DNA of 23,037 bases from JBPCRW01 sp050996405 (GTDB lineage Bacteria; Acidobacteriota; Blastocatellia; Pyrinomonadales; Pyrinomonadaceae): assembly GCA_050996405.1 (NCBI GenBank), contig JBPCRW010000133.1, forward strand, positions 1-23,037. The letters are read 5' to 3'. The position numbers and the translations under genes are program-made. Shown here one piece after another: positions 14,538 through 20,861 of the stretch. Below the pieces are notes generated by a model. That model worked only from the letters and a program-made list of their open reading frames with translations. It made no database searches and was not told the origin of the DNA. How positions within the stretch are numbered: the stretch's first letter is position 1; each line of letters starts with the position of its first letter.

Positions 14538-14721
14538 AAACCGCAAAACTGAATTTCGGAATTACCAGCGAAATCTGCCGGTCGAGAAAAAAATTGAACA
14601 GCTTTACCTGATGCAAACGCGCTATTTGCAAATTTCAAAAAACGCGATTGAACAAGGCTTGAAAAAGAAAACGGCGGAATTTGAACGCGCCTGCCGCTTA
14701 TCAGGCAAAGAAATTATTTAA
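14521..14721 (+). CDS. small charged protein paired with the nucleotidyltransferase
   Basis: This 66-residue protein starts MKGKVENRKTEFRNYQRNLP and continues with PVEKKIEQLYLMQTRYLQIS and a basic helix AIEQGLKKKTAEF. It is strongly charged, probably all helical, with no membrane segment or known motif. I chose ATG 14521, preceded by GAGA, over an in-frame TTG at 14512. It overlaps the nucleotidyltransferase gene by 17 bases and ends seven bases before purQ. Genes of this size next to nucleotidyltransferase toxins are often the cognate antitoxin, but nothing in the sequence proves that. Confidence 0.6.
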   Translation: MKGKVENRKTEFRNYQRNLPVEKKIEQLYLMQTRYLQISKNAIEQGLKKKTAEFERACRLSGKEII

Positions 14722-14728
14722 ACAAATT

Positions 14729-15433
14729 ATGAAATTCGGAGTAATAGTTTTTCCCGGTTCAAACTGCGACCACGACGCTTATCACGTCGTTTCAAAACAC
14801 ATCGGGCAACCCGTAGATTTCGTCTGGCACAAGGAAACGAATCTTTCGGGTTACGACGCGCTGCTCATTCCGGGCGGGTTTTCCTACGGCGATTATTTGC
14901 GGTGCGGCGCGCTGGCGAAATTTTCGCCCGTAATGAACGCCGTCAAGGATTTCGCGGCGCGAGGGAAATTCGTGTTCGGCATCTGCAATGGCTTTCAGAT
15001 TTTGTGCGAAGCCGGACTTCTTCCGGGCGCGTTAATCCGCAACGAAAATCTGCATTTTATCTGCAAGCACGTTTTTCTGAAAGTCGAAAATGATAGAATG
15101 CCTTACACGAGCGAAATCGAACCCGATAAAATTCTTTCGATTCCGATAGCGCACGCCGAAGGCAATTACGTCTGCGACGACGAAACCTTTCAAAGTTTGG
15201 AAGAAAACAACCAAATTGTTTTCCGTTATTGCGACGAAGCGGGCGAAGTTACGACGGAAGCGAATCACAACGGCGCGCGCTCGAACATCGCCGGAATCTG
15301 CAATTTGGACGGAAATGTTTTAGGAATGATGCCGCATCCCGAAAGAGCCTGCGAAAATCTTTTAGGTTCAAACGACGGACGCGGAATTTTTCGTTCGCTG
15401 ACAAATGCGATTGTTCATTTTTCGCCCGCGTGA
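14729..15433 (+). CDS. purQ: phosphoribosylformylglycinamidine synthase subunit PurQ
   Basis: PurQ is the glutaminase subunit that supplies ammonia to PurL. The 234-residue protein begins MKFGVIVFPGSNCDHDAYHV and has the class I amidotransferase features: IPGGFSYGDYLRCGALA, the nucleophile cysteine in FGICNGFQ, and the catalytic His/Glu in MMPHPERA. I chose ATG 14729 because the longer frame (from 14681) overlaps the upstream gene and adds sequence foreign to the family. It converges with the membrane protein gene whose stop lies ten bases away, and no terminator is evident between them. Confidence 0.96.
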   Translation: MKFGVIVFPGSNCDHDAYHVVSKHIGQPVDFVWHKETNLSGYDALLIPGGFSYGDYLRCGALAKFSPVMNAVKDFAARGKFVFGICNGFQILCEAGLLPGALIRNENLHFICKHVFLKVENDRMPYTSEIEPDKILSIPIAHAEGNYVCDDETFQSLEENNQIVFRYCDEAGEVTTEANHNGARSNIAGICNLDGNVLGMMPHPERACENLLGSNDGRGIFRSLTNAIVHFSPA

Positions 15434-15443
15434 AGCGAGATAT

Positions 15444-16697
15444 TTATTTCTTGACAAGCGTCATTGTCCAATTCGGATTGATTGGAATTTCCACTTCGCT
15501 TCCGGTCGGCGCGTCGGCTAATTTCCGGGCTTGTTCGGGAAAGCGCATATCTTTATACGGCTCAAAACTCCAATCTTCATAAATACCGATTGGCAACGTC
15601 AAAAGAAATAAAGCGGCAAAAGTTCGCAGGTAACGGTTTGAAGTTTGAGCGGCGGTAAAAATCAAAGATAAAATAAATCCGAACATCGGAATAAGCCAGT
15701 AACGATTTCCTCTATACGGCAGCCACAATTCCTGCCATTGCGGTTTTTCCTGCACGACAGCGGGCGAGAGCAGCGCGCCCAGAGTAATCAATCCGGCGAA
15801 CAACAAATATAATTTTAATTCCGGTTTCCCTTTCCAGACGGCATATGCGACCGGCAGGCAGCCCGCTATCGTCACCGCAACGGCAAAAGATATTGTCCAC
15901 CAGCCGCCGTAACCAACGTGAGCATAAATACTTTGCCCAATCAACGAAGCGAGAAAAATTTGACCGCCGATGATTTTGAAAAATAGTTCAATTGTCGCTC
16001 CCAATTCCGCGTTTGAAGGTCGCGGACTTAGAAAAATCAGCGAACAGATTTGAATTAACGCGCCCGCCAGCACGATGTAAAACAGATTGCGCGTCCAGAG
16101 GTTTTTGGTTCGCCGCCACTGCACAAAAACTACGGGCAGCAGAAATAAACAAAACGGTCCGCTCAAAACCGAAAGCGTAATAACCGCAATATCAAAAATC
16201 CGCCACGCCAATCGCCCGCCCGGTTTTGCCAGAATAATCAAACAGGCAAGCAACGCCAGATGCCATTGCGCGTTGGTCAAATTGGCGTGAACTTCATAAG
16301 AATTCGGAAGCGCGAGATAAATAAAGGCGATTGTAAATCTGACGATTTTATTTGGAATGAGTTCCACACAACGACTAGAAATTAAGACGTTGACAAACAA
16401 AATCTTGATTGTAATGGCAACCAGATTAAACAACATCGGCGCGTAAAGAAATGGAATAAACTGCGCCGCGATTGCGACGAGCCTCGAAATCGTTTGAAAA
16501 TAACCGGCGTTCGGAGTCAGCAGCGAACTGAAAATTCCGCTGTTATACGCTTCGGCATACCAGAATTTTCCGTCTTCCGCCCAAAACTGCGGATTCAAAA
16601 CGGCATCGGGGCGACGACTGAAAACTAGCAAAAACGAAATTAAAAATACTGTTAATTGAACAAATAATTTATTGTCCGAAAATCTTTTGAGCGACAT
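15444..16697 (-). CDS. polytopic membrane protein, possibly a GT-C-type glycosyltransferase
   Basis: From ATG at 16697 this is a 417-residue protein with about ten membrane helices. After the first helix comes a periplasmic loop with NPQFWAEDGKFWYAEAYNSG. An acidic pair in the first extracytoplasmic loop is typical of GT-C glycosyltransferases, which use lipid-linked sugars. I do not recognise a specific family. The C-terminus after the last helix is a short soluble tail with a proline-rich EVEIPINPNW. The frame is open further upstream to an ATG at 16871, but that would overlap the GHMP kinase gene and the hairpin at 16747-16796, so the inner start is preferred. It lies downstream of DedA and GHMP kinase genes on the same strand. 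Confidence 0.7.
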   Translation of the reverse strand: MSLKRFSDNKLFVQLTVFLISFLLVFSRRPDAVLNPQFWAEDGKFWYAEAYNSGIFSSLLTPNAGYFQTISRLVAIAAQFIPFLYAPMLFNLVAITIKILFVNVLISSRCVELIPNKIVRFTIAFIYLALPNSYEVHANLTNAQWHLALLACLIILAKPGGRLAWRIFDIAVITLSVLSGPFCLFLLPVVFVQWRRTKNLWTRNLFYIVLAGALIQICSLIFLSPRPSNAELGATIELFFKIIGGQIFLASLIGQSIYAHVGYGGWWTISFAVAVTIAGCLPVAYAVWKGKPELKLYLLFAGLITLGALLSPAVVQEKPQWQELWLPYRGNRYWLIPMFGFILSLIFTAAQTSNRYLRTFAALFLLTLPIGIYEDWSFEPYKDMRFPEQARKLADAPTGSEVEIPINPNWTMTLVKK

Positions 16698-16746
16698 TAA
16701 AATTCTGCTAATCAATAATAGGACTTTCTCATTTTTGCAGAAGCCC

Positions 16747-16796
16747 GCTACGCCTGTAAGAGCGTGACAAGTAAAAAGCACACTTACAGGCGTAGC
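16747..16796. repeat. GC-rich perfect inverted repeat, REP-like
   Basis: GCTACGCCTGTAAG (16747-16760) and CTTACAGGCGTAGC (16783-16796) are perfect 14-base complements around a 22-base loop. Flanking bases extend the stem imperfectly (7 of 10). It sits between two - strand genes, with no T-run on the - strand after it. Form and composition differ from the AT-rich hairpins elsewhere in the window. Confidence 0.85.
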
Positions 16797-16810
16797 GTGT
16801 TTCCGCATTT

Positions 16811-17839
16811 TTACGTCCGTTCGGCTTTCATACTTTCTTCGACGACTAATCCTTCTTCGCAGAGTTTCCAATCCAAAATCTGCGTGCCTTCTTCCTCGCC
16901 CGCGAGAGATTTTTCAACGTCGGCGCGCGCCCCGTCTTCGCAGAAAAAAGCGATGCAGTCGCCGCCGCCCGCGCCGCAGACTTTTGCCGCAATCGCGCCG
17001 TTCGCCATTGCTTTTTCGATTAAATCGTCCATATGTTGGGTCGTGATATTCGGCGAAAGACGTTTGCGGTGCGGATGCGCGTTTTTCAAAATCTCGCCGA
17101 CATTTTCCCAGTCGTTTTCGAGCAAGGCGGAACGCAGATTTCTCGCGTCGTCGCGGATGCCCTCGAAAATGTCGAATAATTCGCCGTCGCCGTCAATGTG
17201 TCGTTTCGTGATTTCCCAGTTGTTCGTGCCGGAGTTGCGCGGCTCGCCTGTGTAAATCACGACGGTGCGTTTCTGCAAAGTTTCGGTGTCAATCTTTAAC
17301 GCTTCGCGCCGCATTCCGTCGGGGCGAAAATGAATCGCCGACACGCCGCCGTATTGCGCCGAATAATAATCCTGAAAGCCTGTGGGAACTTTGATAACTT
17401 GACACTCGACAGCCGCCGCAATCGGAATAAATTTTTCGGGCGCGTAGCGGTTGCCGACCAGTTTATTCAACGCGCCGATACAGGCGATATTAAGCGTCGA
17501 AGAACCCGCCAGCCCCGCGCCCGCCGGTGCTTCGGATTCGGTAATCATATTAAATCCGGTTTCGGGCTTGAAAAAATAGACGAGCTTTGACAATAGTTCG
17601 AGACGCGGCTCGTGCGCCAGTTCGTGAAATTTATCCAAACTCGTTTCGAGCGACGTGCCGCGGTCAATTGATTCCAACACGATTTTATCGTCCGAGCGCG
17701 TTTCGATGCGGCAGCGAGCCATTAAACTGACGGCGAAATTGACGGTCGCCGCGCCTTCGTGAAACAAAAAAAGCGGCGGAATATCAATTGTTCCTCCGGC
17801 TAAATCAACTCTGGTCGGAGCGGATGATTCGATAATCAT
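16811..17839 (-). CDS. GHMP-family kinase, probably acting on a sugar or sugar phosphate
   Basis: This 342-residue protein has the three GHMP motifs: APTRVDLAGGTIDIPPLFLF at the N-terminus, the ATP-loop EAPAGAGLAGSSTLN at about 105-119, and KVCGAGGGDCIAFF near the end. The opening and PTGFQDYYSAQYGGV with EPRNSGTNN resemble heptose-7-phosphate kinase-like (HddA) and fucokinase-like sugar kinases more than homoserine or mevalonate kinases. Substrate cannot be fixed from sequence. It starts 30 bases after the DedA gene on the same strand, so the two are likely co-transcribed. No heptose or nucleotide-sugar genes are in the window to settle the pathway. Confidence 0.82.
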   Translation of the reverse strand: MIIESSAPTRVDLAGGTIDIPPLFLFHEGAATVNFAVSLMARCRIETRSDDKIVLESIDRGTSLETSLDKFHELAHEPRLELLSKLVYFFKPETGFNMITESEAPAGAGLAGSSTLNIACIGALNKLVGNRYAPEKFIPIAAAVECQVIKVPTGFQDYYSAQYGGVSAIHFRPDGMRREALKIDTETLQKRTVVIYTGEPRNSGTNNWEITKRHIDGDGELFDIFEGIRDDARNLRSALLENDWENVGEILKNAHPHRKRLSPNITTQHMDDLIEKAMANGAIAAKVCGAGGGDCIAFFCEDGARADVEKSLAGEEEGTQILDWKLCEEGLVVEESMKAERT

Positions 17840-17869
17840 AAATAAATATTTCCAATTTTTAAGATAATT

Positions 17870-18625
17870 TTAAAGTCTTTTAGCGGCGGATTTTTCCTTG
17901 TTTTCGGCAGCTTCTTTTTGAACTTCGTCGTCGTCGCGGTTCGGAGCGTTAGTCAGATGCAGGCGTTCGCCGATGTCGAATAATTTTTCCTGCGCCGCTT
18001 CTTCGATAACATGAATTTTTTCTTCGATTTTATGAATCGTTTTCGGGTCGGCTTGCTCAACTTTTTTCGAGAGCCAGAATCTTTCAATCAAGTAAAACGC
18101 GGCGACTCCGACGGCGAGAATAAAAAACAGAGCGATTCCGATATGCTGAAAATCGCCGATGATGCCGCTAATCGCGCCGCTGAAAAAATATCCCGCGCCC
18201 GCTAGCAGCGTGACCCACAGCGAGCAACTGATAATATCCAGCATCAGAAAACGCGGAAACGTCATATTTCCCATCCCGTTGAAAACCACTATTCCGACAC
18301 GGATGCCGTAAATATATTTGGAAATAATCACGGAATATCCGCCGAATTTTTTGACAACCTGCTCGATGCGCGGCTGCGCCATTTTATAAAAGCGGCAGCT
18401 TTTGACGGTTTCCCGAAAAATCCGTCCGACAAAAAAACCGAATGAATCGCCTAAAACGCCGCCCGAAACACCGGCTAAAAAAACTTGAAAAAAGCTGCGC
18501 TCGCCGAATGAATTGCTGTGCGCCATCGCTCCCGACAACAGCAGCGTGATGTCGCCTTCGACCGTGCAGAGAGCGAAAACCGCGTAGATGCCGTATTCGC
18601 GGATGATTGTTTCGATTTGTTCCAT
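17870..18625 (-). CDS. DedA-family (VTT/SNARE-associated) membrane protein
   Basis: DedA proteins are inner-membrane proteins; some move lipids or undecaprenyl phosphate across the membrane. This 251-residue protein has the family core: YAVFALCTVEGDITLLLSGA, GGVLGDSFGFFVGR, then KFGGYSVIISKYIYGIRVGI with the conserved K-x(5)-R, and further helices to about residue 185. Beyond that is a charged, probably coiled-coil tail (KIEEKIHVIEEAAQEKLFDI, ending EKSAAKRL) not usual in short DedA proteins. It is the first gene of a - strand block with the GHMP kinase and membrane protein, divergent from the ROK gene. Confidence 0.88.
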   Translation of the reverse strand: MEQIETIIREYGIYAVFALCTVEGDITLLLSGAMAHSNSFGERSFFQVFLAGVSGGVLGDSFGFFVGRIFRETVKSCRFYKMAQPRIEQVVKKFGGYSVIISKYIYGIRVGIVVFNGMGNMTFPRFLMLDIISCSLWVTLLAGAGYFFSGAISGIIGDFQHIGIALFFILAVGVAAFYLIERFWLSKKVEQADPKTIHKIEEKIHVIEEAAQEKLFDIGERLHLTNAPNRDDDEVQKEAAENKEKSAAKRL

Positions 18626-18695
18626 CGTGAAAGATTGAAAATTTATCGCCAGCGCAACTTACAAAGATTAACTTTCAAAAAGGTTGATAGTCAAT

Positions 18696-18773
18696 GAAGA
18701 ACGAACAACGGAGAATTAGAAATGAGAATTATTTTTATGATTTTCCATTTTCCATTCTTCGTTTTCCATTCTC
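18696..18773. repeat. AT-rich imperfect inverted repeat
   Basis: A purine-rich arm (18696-18729, with GAGAAT and AGAAATGAGAAT) faces a pyrimidine-rich arm (18741-18773, with CCATT three times). They can pair imperfectly across a short loop. It sits in the 215-base gap between the DedA and ROK genes, just upstream of the ROK promoter. Confidence 0.5.
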
Positions 18774-18787
18774 AAAAAATCTTTAGT

Positions 18788-18816
18788 TTGACACTTTCCC
18801 GACGCTTGCATACAAT
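18788..18816 (+). promoter_or_regulatory. sigma-70 promoter of the ROK kinase gene
   Basis: TTGACA (18788-18793) and TACAAT (18811-18816) with a 17-base spacer make a near-consensus promoter. Transcription should start near 18823, giving a leader of about 18 bases with GAGGA at 18831-18835 before the ATG at 18841. Confidence 0.85.
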
Positions 18817-18840
18817 CACGAAAAGTTTGCGAGGAAAACA

Positions 18841-19785
18841 ATGAACGAAAATAATCTGCCGAACGAAAAGCTGGTCGGTGTCGAAGTTTCCGGCGCGTCG
18901 CTAAAAGCCGTCTGCCTTGACAAAAGCGGCGCGATTCTCGATTCCGTCAAACATTATTTAAATCCCGAACCGGAAATTGTCACGCAGTTAATCGCTTTTT
19001 TGGGCGACCTGCAAGCGCAGTTCGGCGAGTTTAAAAAAATCGGTGTCGCCGTTCCCGGGCTGCTCGATTGGCAAACGCGCCGCGTCGCGCTTTCCGCGCA
19101 TCTGCCCGAACAGACGGAAATCGATTTGGGGAACGAAATAAAAAATAAAACCGGCATCGAAGCCGTTCTGGAAAACGACGCGAACGCCGCCGCTTACGGT
19201 GAATATATTTTGGGCGCGGGGCGCGGAAGCCGTGATATTTTTTATGTCACGCTCGGCAGAGGTGTCGGCGGCGCGTTTATTTTCGACGGGAAATTATATC
19301 GCGGCGTGTCGGGTTTTGCGGGCGAAATCGGATATATTACGATCGATTCCAAAGGCACACGGCTCGAAGAAGTCGCGTCGGCGGAAAATTTTCTGCGCCG
19401 CGTGCGCGTCAGAGTCAGCCAGGACAACACTTCTTCGCTGGCAAGCATTGACGAGCAGGAAATTACGGTCAAAGATGTCGTGCGGGCGGCGGCGGGCGGC
19501 GACGATTTCTCAATGATGATGCTCGAACGCACGGGAAATTATATCGGAACGGCGATTGCCAATGTGATAAATCTGCTCAACATCGAAAAAATTATTATCG
19601 GCGGCGAGATAATGGAAATCGAGGATTTAGTTGTAGATGCGGTTGCCGAACGCGCCAGGTCGCGCTCGTTTGAAGCAGGTTTTGCGGCAACGCGGATTGT
19701 CGCGGGCGAACTCGGCGGAAAGGCAGCGGCAATCGGTGCGGCACTCTTATCGCAGGAGAGTTTAGAGCGTTCGCAGCAATATTAA
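18841..19785 (+). CDS. ROK-family sugar kinase-like protein lacking the zinc site
   Basis: This 314-residue protein has the ROK layout: an N-terminal phosphate-binding strand (LVGVEVSGASLKAVCLDKSG), VAVPGLLDW, the catalytic Asp113 in ENDANAAAYGE, TLGRGVGGAFIFDGKL and ANVINLLNIEKIIIGGE. Typical ROK glucokinases have a zinc site made by the His of GEIGH and a CxCGxxGC motif. Here the His is Tyr165 (AGEIGYI) and the cysteines are absent (DSKGTRLEEVASA). The first motif also departs from DIGGT. It is probably a sugar or N-acetyl sugar kinase, but a regulatory or altered activity is possible. It is transcribed from its own strong promoter. The 3' end forms one arm of a perfect 18-base inverted repeat. 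Confidence 0.85.
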   Translation: MNENNLPNEKLVGVEVSGASLKAVCLDKSGAILDSVKHYLNPEPEIVTQLIAFLGDLQAQFGEFKKIGVAVPGLLDWQTRRVALSAHLPEQTEIDLGNEIKNKTGIEAVLENDANAAAYGEYILGAGRGSRDIFYVTLGRGVGGAFIFDGKLYRGVSGFAGEIGYITIDSKGTRLEEVASAENFLRRVRVRVSQDNTSSLASIDEQEITVKDVVRAAAGGDDFSMMMLERTGNYIGTAIANVINLLNIEKIIIGGEIMEIEDLVVDAVAERARSRSFEAGFAATRIVAGELGGKAAAIGAALLSQESLERSQQY

Positions 19786-19851
19786 AATTATCCAAACTCT
19801 AAAATTTGTAAATCTCTTAATTCTACCAACGCCGCGAACGCTCTAAACTCT
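19757..19851. repeat. perfect 18-base inverted repeat overlapping the 3' end of the ROK gene
   Basis: AGAGTTTAGAGCGTTCGC (19757-19774, coding) and its exact complement GCGAACGCTCTAAACTCT (19834-19851, intergenic) flank a 59-base spacer. The spacer holds another CAAACTCTAAA. A perfect match with one arm inside a gene suggests recent copying of the gene end in inverted orientation, or a terminator-like structure. No T-run follows. Confidence 0.9.
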
Positions 19852-19908
19852 ATGAATGCTAATTACTTTTATGAGCTAAACTAATTTAGTGAAAACTTGC
19901 ACAAGACG

Positions 19909-19953
19909 CGGGAAAAAATTATTTTCTAAAACGGGAAAAATTATTTTCTAAAG
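19909..19953 (+). repeat. two-copy tandem repeat of 22-23 bases
   Basis: CGGGAAAAAATTATTTTCTA and the following bases (19909-19931) repeat directly at 19932-19953 with one A fewer and one end difference. It lies between the ROK gene and the proposed promoter of the complex III genes. Together with the hairpin and promoter it makes up the 330-base gap 19786-20115, in which I see no gene. Confidence 0.85.
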
Positions 19954-19959
19954 CGAAAT

Positions 19960-19989
19960 TTGATGAAACGAGTTAAACTCTTGTAGAAT
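19960..19989 (+). promoter_or_regulatory. possible promoter of the alternative complex III operon
   Basis: TTGATG (19960-19965) and TAGAAT (19984-19989) with an 18-base spacer are the best sigma-70-like pair before actA. The leader would be about 120 bases. Hexamers are one or two bases off consensus, so this is moderate evidence. Confidence 0.45.
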
Positions 19990-20115
19990 CGAAGACAGTT
20001 TTTACGCAATTCAAAAAAAGCAATTTACAATTAAATTTCCCGATAAAAATCTAACTTATTCGGAGTTTAATTCGGGCGAAAGTTTAGATAGATTTCAGTT
20101 GAGAAACAAGGAATA

Positions 20116-20775
20116 ATGGCACAGCTTTTTCATCGCAGCGCGAATAATGTTGCCAAATTGAGTTTGGTGGCGGCGGTCATTTTGGCGGGCGTAGCTTTTT
20201 TGCTTTATATGCAGCTTGCGCGGTCTTCATATTTGACGGGGCGTTATTTGGAACGCCAGCAGCCCGTGCAGTTTTCGCATAAACACCACGTCGGCGACGA
20301 CGGAATCGATTGCCGCTATTGTCACACATCGGTTGAAACTTCGTATTCAGCCGGAATACCGCCGACGCAGACTTGTATGAATTGTCACAGCCAGATTTGG
20401 TCGGACAGCCCGTATTTAGAACCCGTCCGCGCCAGTTTCCGCGACAACAAACCGATTGAATGGCAGAGAGTTCACGATTTGCCGGAATTTGTTTATTTTA
20501 ATCACAGCATCCACGTTTCCAAAGGAATCGGCTGTTCGAGTTGTCACGGCGATGTGGCGAGTATGCCCGCTATCTATCAGGAAAATACTTTGCAGATGGA
20601 ATGGTGTCTGTCGTGTCACCGCGACCCGGAAAAATTTGTGCGTCCGCAATCGGAGATTACGAATACGAAATGGGACGTGAACGAATTGACCGACGACCAG
20701 AGACATCAATTAGCGATTGATTATCACATTCGGAACAAGGAAATGCTGACGAGTTGTTCGACTTGTCACAGATAG
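20116..20775 (+). CDS. actA: alternative complex III subunit ActA, pentaheme cytochrome c
   Basis: ActA carries electrons from the quinol-oxidising core of alternative complex III toward its acceptor. This 219-residue protein has one N-terminal membrane helix (about residues 14-33) and five CxxCH heme c sites, starting at Cys66 (CRYCH), Cys87 (CMNCH), Cys140 (CSSCH), Cys164 (CLSCH) and Cys214 (CSTCH). Extra histidines (FSHKHHVG, FNHSIHVS) are likely distal ligands. AAGGA precedes the ATG. The next gene is actB, so this is the start of an act operon that continues past the window. Confidence 0.92.
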   Translation: MAQLFHRSANNVAKLSLVAAVILAGVAFLLYMQLARSSYLTGRYLERQQPVQFSHKHHVGDDGIDCRYCHTSVETSYSAGIPPTQTCMNCHSQIWSDSPYLEPVRASFRDNKPIEWQRVHDLPEFVYFNHSIHVSKGIGCSSCHGDVASMPAIYQENTLQMEWCLSCHRDPEKFVRPQSEITNTKWDVNELTDDQRHQLAIDYHIRNKEMLTSCSTCHR

Positions 20776-20843
20776 AAATTCAGGGATTCAGAATTTAGGA
20801 TTTAGGATTTCAATTTTGAATTCCGAATCCTGAATCTTGAATT
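20776..20843. repeat. AT-rich imperfect inverted repeat between actA and actB
   Basis: The left arm (about 20777-20800, ATTCAGGGATTCAGAATT) pairs with the right arm (about 20819-20843, AATTCCGAATCCTGAATC) over about 20 positions with a gap and few mismatches. The centre has ATTTAGG twice in tandem. It starts directly after the actA stop. A GAGG Shine-Dalgarno sequence for actB lies just beyond. Confidence 0.75.
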
Positions 20844-20861
20844 ATAAATTGAGGAAAATAA

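Noticed and set aside
16698..16871. Longer N-terminus for the membrane protein starting at 16871
   Set aside because: It would run through the palindrome and into the 3' end of the GHMP kinase gene, and the added residues are Arg-rich and unlike a membrane protein start.
20776..20850. CRISPR-like repeat array at the ATTTAGG units
   Set aside because: Units are 7 bases, adjacent without spacers, and part of a hairpin.
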